A DNA stretch of 64,000 nt from the NCBI GenBank assembly GCA_003342895.1, contig PTFA01000194.1:1398095-1462094 (forward strand). Direction: 5' to 3'. Made by a program: the position numbers and the translations under genes. Within the stretch, counting starts at the first letter, position 1. Each line of letters starts with the position of its first letter. Below, in pieces: positions 59,828 through 64,000 of this stretch. Under the pieces are notes generated by a model. That model worked only from the letters and a program-made list of their open reading frames with translations, did no database searches and was not told where the DNA came from. Source of the DNA: Casuarius casuarius (lineage: Eukaryota; Chordata; Aves; Casuariiformes; Casuariidae).

Positions 59828-62800
59828 GCCCCACCACAGGATTGCATGCCTTCCTGAAAGTGGTTGTTTCTCTCCTCTATCTGCAGGGAGCCTGTGATGA
59901 CTAACTCAGACTCACATCTTCCTCATCTCTTGGACACGGGTGAGGACAAGAAGATCCCCATCCCCACTGGCATGCCCAGATCACGCAGCCAGGCTCTGAT
60001 GGATCACAAGGTCAACCCTGCTTTGCAGAAGACAAGGTAGTGCCTTAGAGGATAGATCCCTTCCTGTAGCTGATACTTCACTCTTCCCCTCAACCTCCTG
60101 CTATTCATAGCAGCTTGATTTAGCAGCAGAATGCAAAAAGNAGGAGCGGAAGCTTCACCAAGCCTCAGCGATGTGCTGGCTGCAGGGAAACCTGCAAAAT
60201 CAGATACCAGGTTCAGCCACGGGAGCTGCAGAGACCATTACAGAGATGCACTCCCACAGGCTTGTGTGTGTGCGCACTGTATACTCACTGCACATTATAT
60301 GATGTCTCTGGGATTTTACATGCACATGGGGAAATGTTGTCAATTACACTGTGAAGCTAATTCAAGTAACAGAGGTATACATTCTGATAATTAGAATTTC
60401 TTTGAATAATCCAGAGTTTATTACCTTCATATGCAGGTGGGCATTTGTATGAAGCTCCAAGTTTCCCCCATCAGATAGGAGCAGAAAGACAAAATCTATA
60501 CCTTAGAGTATGTCCTCTGTCTGTGAGACATTGAAAAATGAAGGTAGATCTGTCAGTTTGTAAACTCTGTCTGCCTCAAAAGCTGTGAGACTTTTTAAAA
60601 AGAACTGGATAAAATACCAATGATTTCTTTCTTGCTATTGAAGATATCAGTGACCAAGAAATAGCTGTTGATTAGAGTCTTCTCCAAAATTCTTGGCTGA
60701 TTGTTCTGGGCAGAATGACGGGAACTGCGGAAGGATCCATAGGGAAGTTTTGGTCCATACACCTGAATAATTGTTAAGTAAATTATTTGGGATATACTGG
60801 AGTCAGTTCCTAGGGAAGGATCTGAGCAGGATCTGGGGTACCTCATGTGCAAGGACTGCCACCTCACATGTAGTTCAAACCCCCATGCTAAAGCAGAAAA
60901 CGGACCATGAAAAAAGAAATGTAGATCATCGTAGAGCCAGGCTGTGAACCACTTGCCTCTAATTTTAGAGAGGAGTAAGGAGTCTTTCTGGAGTTATGGG
61001 ACTCAATGCTCAGAATTGTCATCTTTTGAGGATGTTCTGTTAATTTGGAAATAAAAGTTAATGTCTGATTGAGATCACATGATGTCTCAGCCCCAAAACT
61101 GGTGTTTTCCTCTTCTAAATCAAAGTGGATTTCCCCCTTTCTGCCTGACTTAAATGCACAGAGTGGTTATCAATTCAAAAATAATAATAACAAAAAAGGA
61201 ATGGCAAAAAAGAAAAGAGGACTTGACCAGTCTGGAGCAACTTGGATACATTAGACTTAAAGAAAGATTCCTTGTTTTCACATCAGTGAAATTTTGCCAA
61301 TAAGTGCTTAGCTAACATCAAGGAAGGTTTTTCTTGGGTCATTTTCAGAAAAGAGTTTAAAGAAAAAAGCAACCCCCAAACCAAATGGGGTTCTTTGTTG
61401 ACGAAGGAACTGATTCCTGCTTCGGTTGGGATTACCTAATGCAGGTCAGATATTCAGCCTGGTGTCAATCAGTGATGTTTGACTAAATTCAGCTGAGCTG
61501 TAGCATTCGAAGATGCTGTATGAGCCTCGGGCTGCTGAACTAGTACATTAGACTTTTATTAATTTCTTCTTGACGACATTTGTGCTTTTGCATTCCAGTG
61601 TGGGAAAACATCCCCATTCAAGACAGTGCTTAAGCACACGCTTAAGTTTTAGGACTCATTTATCTCTTCTGCATGTGCTAAAGTGTGCTCCTGAGGAGGG
61701 GTAGATATTTAATTGATTTCCTGTTTGGGGCCTTACAAGCCTTGTGGGGTACATGCCACCTTAGGAGCTGGGCAGAGCTTGAAAGGTTTAAGTACAGAAG
61801 AGAACATATTTCCCAGAAAGTGGAAATCTGTATTTTATAAACCCCACAGTACCCATTTTGCTCACATTCATTTTATGATTATAATTACTTAGATTACTTT
61901 TATTTCAGATGAAGGAAAACAATAATGAAAGGGTAACTAAATAAAATAGCTCAGAGAAAGAAGGAAAACACTGTGGTTTCTGTTCAGGATTTTTAACCCT
62001 TCAGCAAGAGGAAAGGCTGAATTTTTAGAGATGGAGGAAAACACTGATTTGTAGCTACATACAGACTACTAAGATTTCAGTCTGCTCTTTTCAGTGGAGC
62101 ATTCAATTCTGTACTTAAAAGTGAATCTCCCTTATTTTTTACGTGCTTAAATTAGTTGTGACTCTCCAAATGTCTGTCACAAAGTTGGGTCGTACACATA
62201 TATACATGCAATCTATATATCTATATAAATAACGGTGTAAAAGAGAGTTTAGAGGGCAGGTCCAAACTCTAAACTGTCCTTTCTATTGGTACCTGCAAGC
62301 GATCGGCACTATAGAGACCAAGAGCTCACATCCAGACCTGTCTCTGCTGCTGGCCATTTTGTCCTAGATGAGTTACCAATGGACAAAGCCTTTGTCCATG
62401 CTGGAAATTTCCATGGGANGTTGACAAAAACAAGGATTGTGATGAGAAGAAAAATACACTGCAAAGAATTTTGATAAAACCAGAATGCTTCATATTGGTT
62501 GGAGTGGAAGAGCTTACATGTCCATTCCTTAATGAGTGTGTCTGCACATCTCATTTATTATAGATCTATTTTTAATGTGAGAATTAGAAATTTTATTTTT
62601 ATTTTTTCCATGCACAAAGTGCATTGGTTCGCCCACATTTTCATTTAAACAAAAACAAAGAACAAAAATCCCAGAACTGCAGAATTTTCTGCAAATAGGA
62701 AGCCTAATTCCCACGGAAATGTCTTTTGCAGAGACCCCAGCTCCCTCCTAGAAAAGTGTATTATAGAGCTCAGCCCAGGGACAGATCTCTTGGAGGGGCA

Positions 62801-64000
62801 GAGGGTGGAAGGACACCGTGTGCTGTAGCATGGAGCCTGGATCTTTTAACGGTCCTGTGCCCACAAAACGAAGCAGCTTTCTTCAGCCCCGGCTGAGCTT
62901 GCCTGAGCTGCGGCTTGCAATGCTCGCTGGCGGATGCCCCAAATATGCAGAGTAATGTGCAAATGTCTGTAACTCCCCAGGGCTCCCTGGTGGGGTCTGA
63001 GCGGGGATCTTCAGCCTCAAACAGTTCATTTAATTTATGTGCTTAAAACCATCAGTCTGAGGGTGACGCTGGCAGACTGAGGTCCTGTTTCAGGTCCCAG
63101 TGACGGAGGTCATAGGGTCCCATCCAGCCACAAGCTCCAGGGAAGTGAGTTTTGGCCACTCTCAGTGATGATGCTGTGCAGGTGCAGTGGATGGAATCCA
63201 ACATGCATCTTCGGTGCCTGTAATCTGGTACAGCGAGACACAGGGAGGTTATAATCCTGTAAAGGCCTTTGTGTATAGCGTTTTTGTGAGGGTATTTTGT
63301 CCTCTGCTCTAAAACAAGAGAAATCTTGAAGTGGGGACACATGAGCACTGAAGAAACTGCATCTTCATCAAAGCCCCTCATCCCTTTCCCAGTTCTCCTG
63401 ACAGCCTAGCGGTGGTGGAAACTACCTTTGATTTTTGTGATAATATGTGAAACCCCACAGAGGTTGCAAAACTTGTTTCTTCCCGGAGATGCCCCTGCAC
63501 TGGACTGTGACTGGGCATTTGTGACGCCTGAAGCTTGGAGCATCGGGAGCACCGACTGGATCGGGTTTGATGAATTTTCTCACCCGGGAAAGGGTGCTTC
63601 ACTCACAGGCACACTCAGCACCCGTTCCTGGATCCTTTGCGAGTCCCAAGGAGCAAGTGCCATGCCCCTCATGCCCACTGCAAANGCGATGGCAGGCTGA
63701 TAGGAAAGCAAACAGATGTATTTGTCTCTGTGCAGCAGCAACCAAGAAGGGAATTAAAACTATGATATGTTGCCATGGTAATCAAGTCCCAGGATTTGGC
63801 TAGGAGGAGAAGTGAGGTTGCAGCTAGTTGCTCATGAATTCCTCAGTAGGCTTTTCGATACTCCGTTTCCTTTAAATGAAACTGGAGAAAGACTTGCAGT
63901 TCATCGCTGGGATAAAAATTTTATGAAGCTAAATCTAGGCAGTGTTTTAGTGTCAGTCAGCATTAACCCACAGCATGAACACATAAATAATTGAGATTTC
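59828..64000. other. Intergenic, no gene seen
   Basis: Unique sequence with a TA-rich patch (62197-62230). Short frames only; no domain, repeat family or RNA gene recognised. Confidence 0.4.

Overview
The window is vertebrate nuclear DNA with one recognisable protein-coding segment. It is almost certainly from a sauropsid, most likely a bird, although a turtle or crocodilian is not excluded. The reasons are CR1-type LINE 3' ends, only old and decayed MIR-like SINEs, no Alu, L1 or B1-like sequence, sharp CpG-rich islands in an otherwise roughly half-GC background, and a coding exon very close to vertebrate heparan-sulfate 3-O-sulfotransferase 3. Scattered single Ns and one 117-N gap show a draft assembly.

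Layout. Positions 1-24566 are read as the downstream part of the single large intron of an HS3ST3 gene (HS3ST3A1 or HS3ST3B1) on the + strand. The window opens in a CpG-rich zone (1 to about 1260) that I infer is the edge of the exon-1 CpG island, but exon 1 itself (signal anchor, 5' PAPS loop, catalytic Glu) is not present. The intron holds further CpG-rich blocks (about 4150-4860, 8985-9245, 18850-19530). It also has a TATA/CCAAT-like cluster at 4830-4904, a G-run-flanked gap (10389-10529), a CR1 tail, a MIR, a LINE reverse-transcriptase fossil and a perfect 32-bp inverted repeat with a 68-nt loop (15462-15593).

Positions 24567-25185 are the terminal coding exon (205 complete codons plus stop). 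It is preceded by an unusual 3' splice site: a good branch point, then (GT)10, then GTCTGGCAG. A long 3' UTR runs to a probable polyadenylation signal at 28800-28805, and a CpG-rich patch follows immediately.

Positions 28826-64000 look like a gene desert: no convincing coding exon, several MIR and CR1 fossils, microsatellites (including a 47-bp TG/CG alternating tract), an isolated CpG-rich block at about 45050-45330, an interrupted coding-like frame on the minus strand (59357-59824) and several A/T-rich unique stretches that look like candidate conserved noncoding elements.

Functionally the window describes one gene, a Golgi enzyme that places 3-O-sulfates on heparan sulfate, together with noncoding DNA that may regulate it. 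I did not find a new multi-gene system. The best leads are the hairpin repeat, the TG-rich splice acceptor, the intronic promoter-like cluster and the orphan CpG block.
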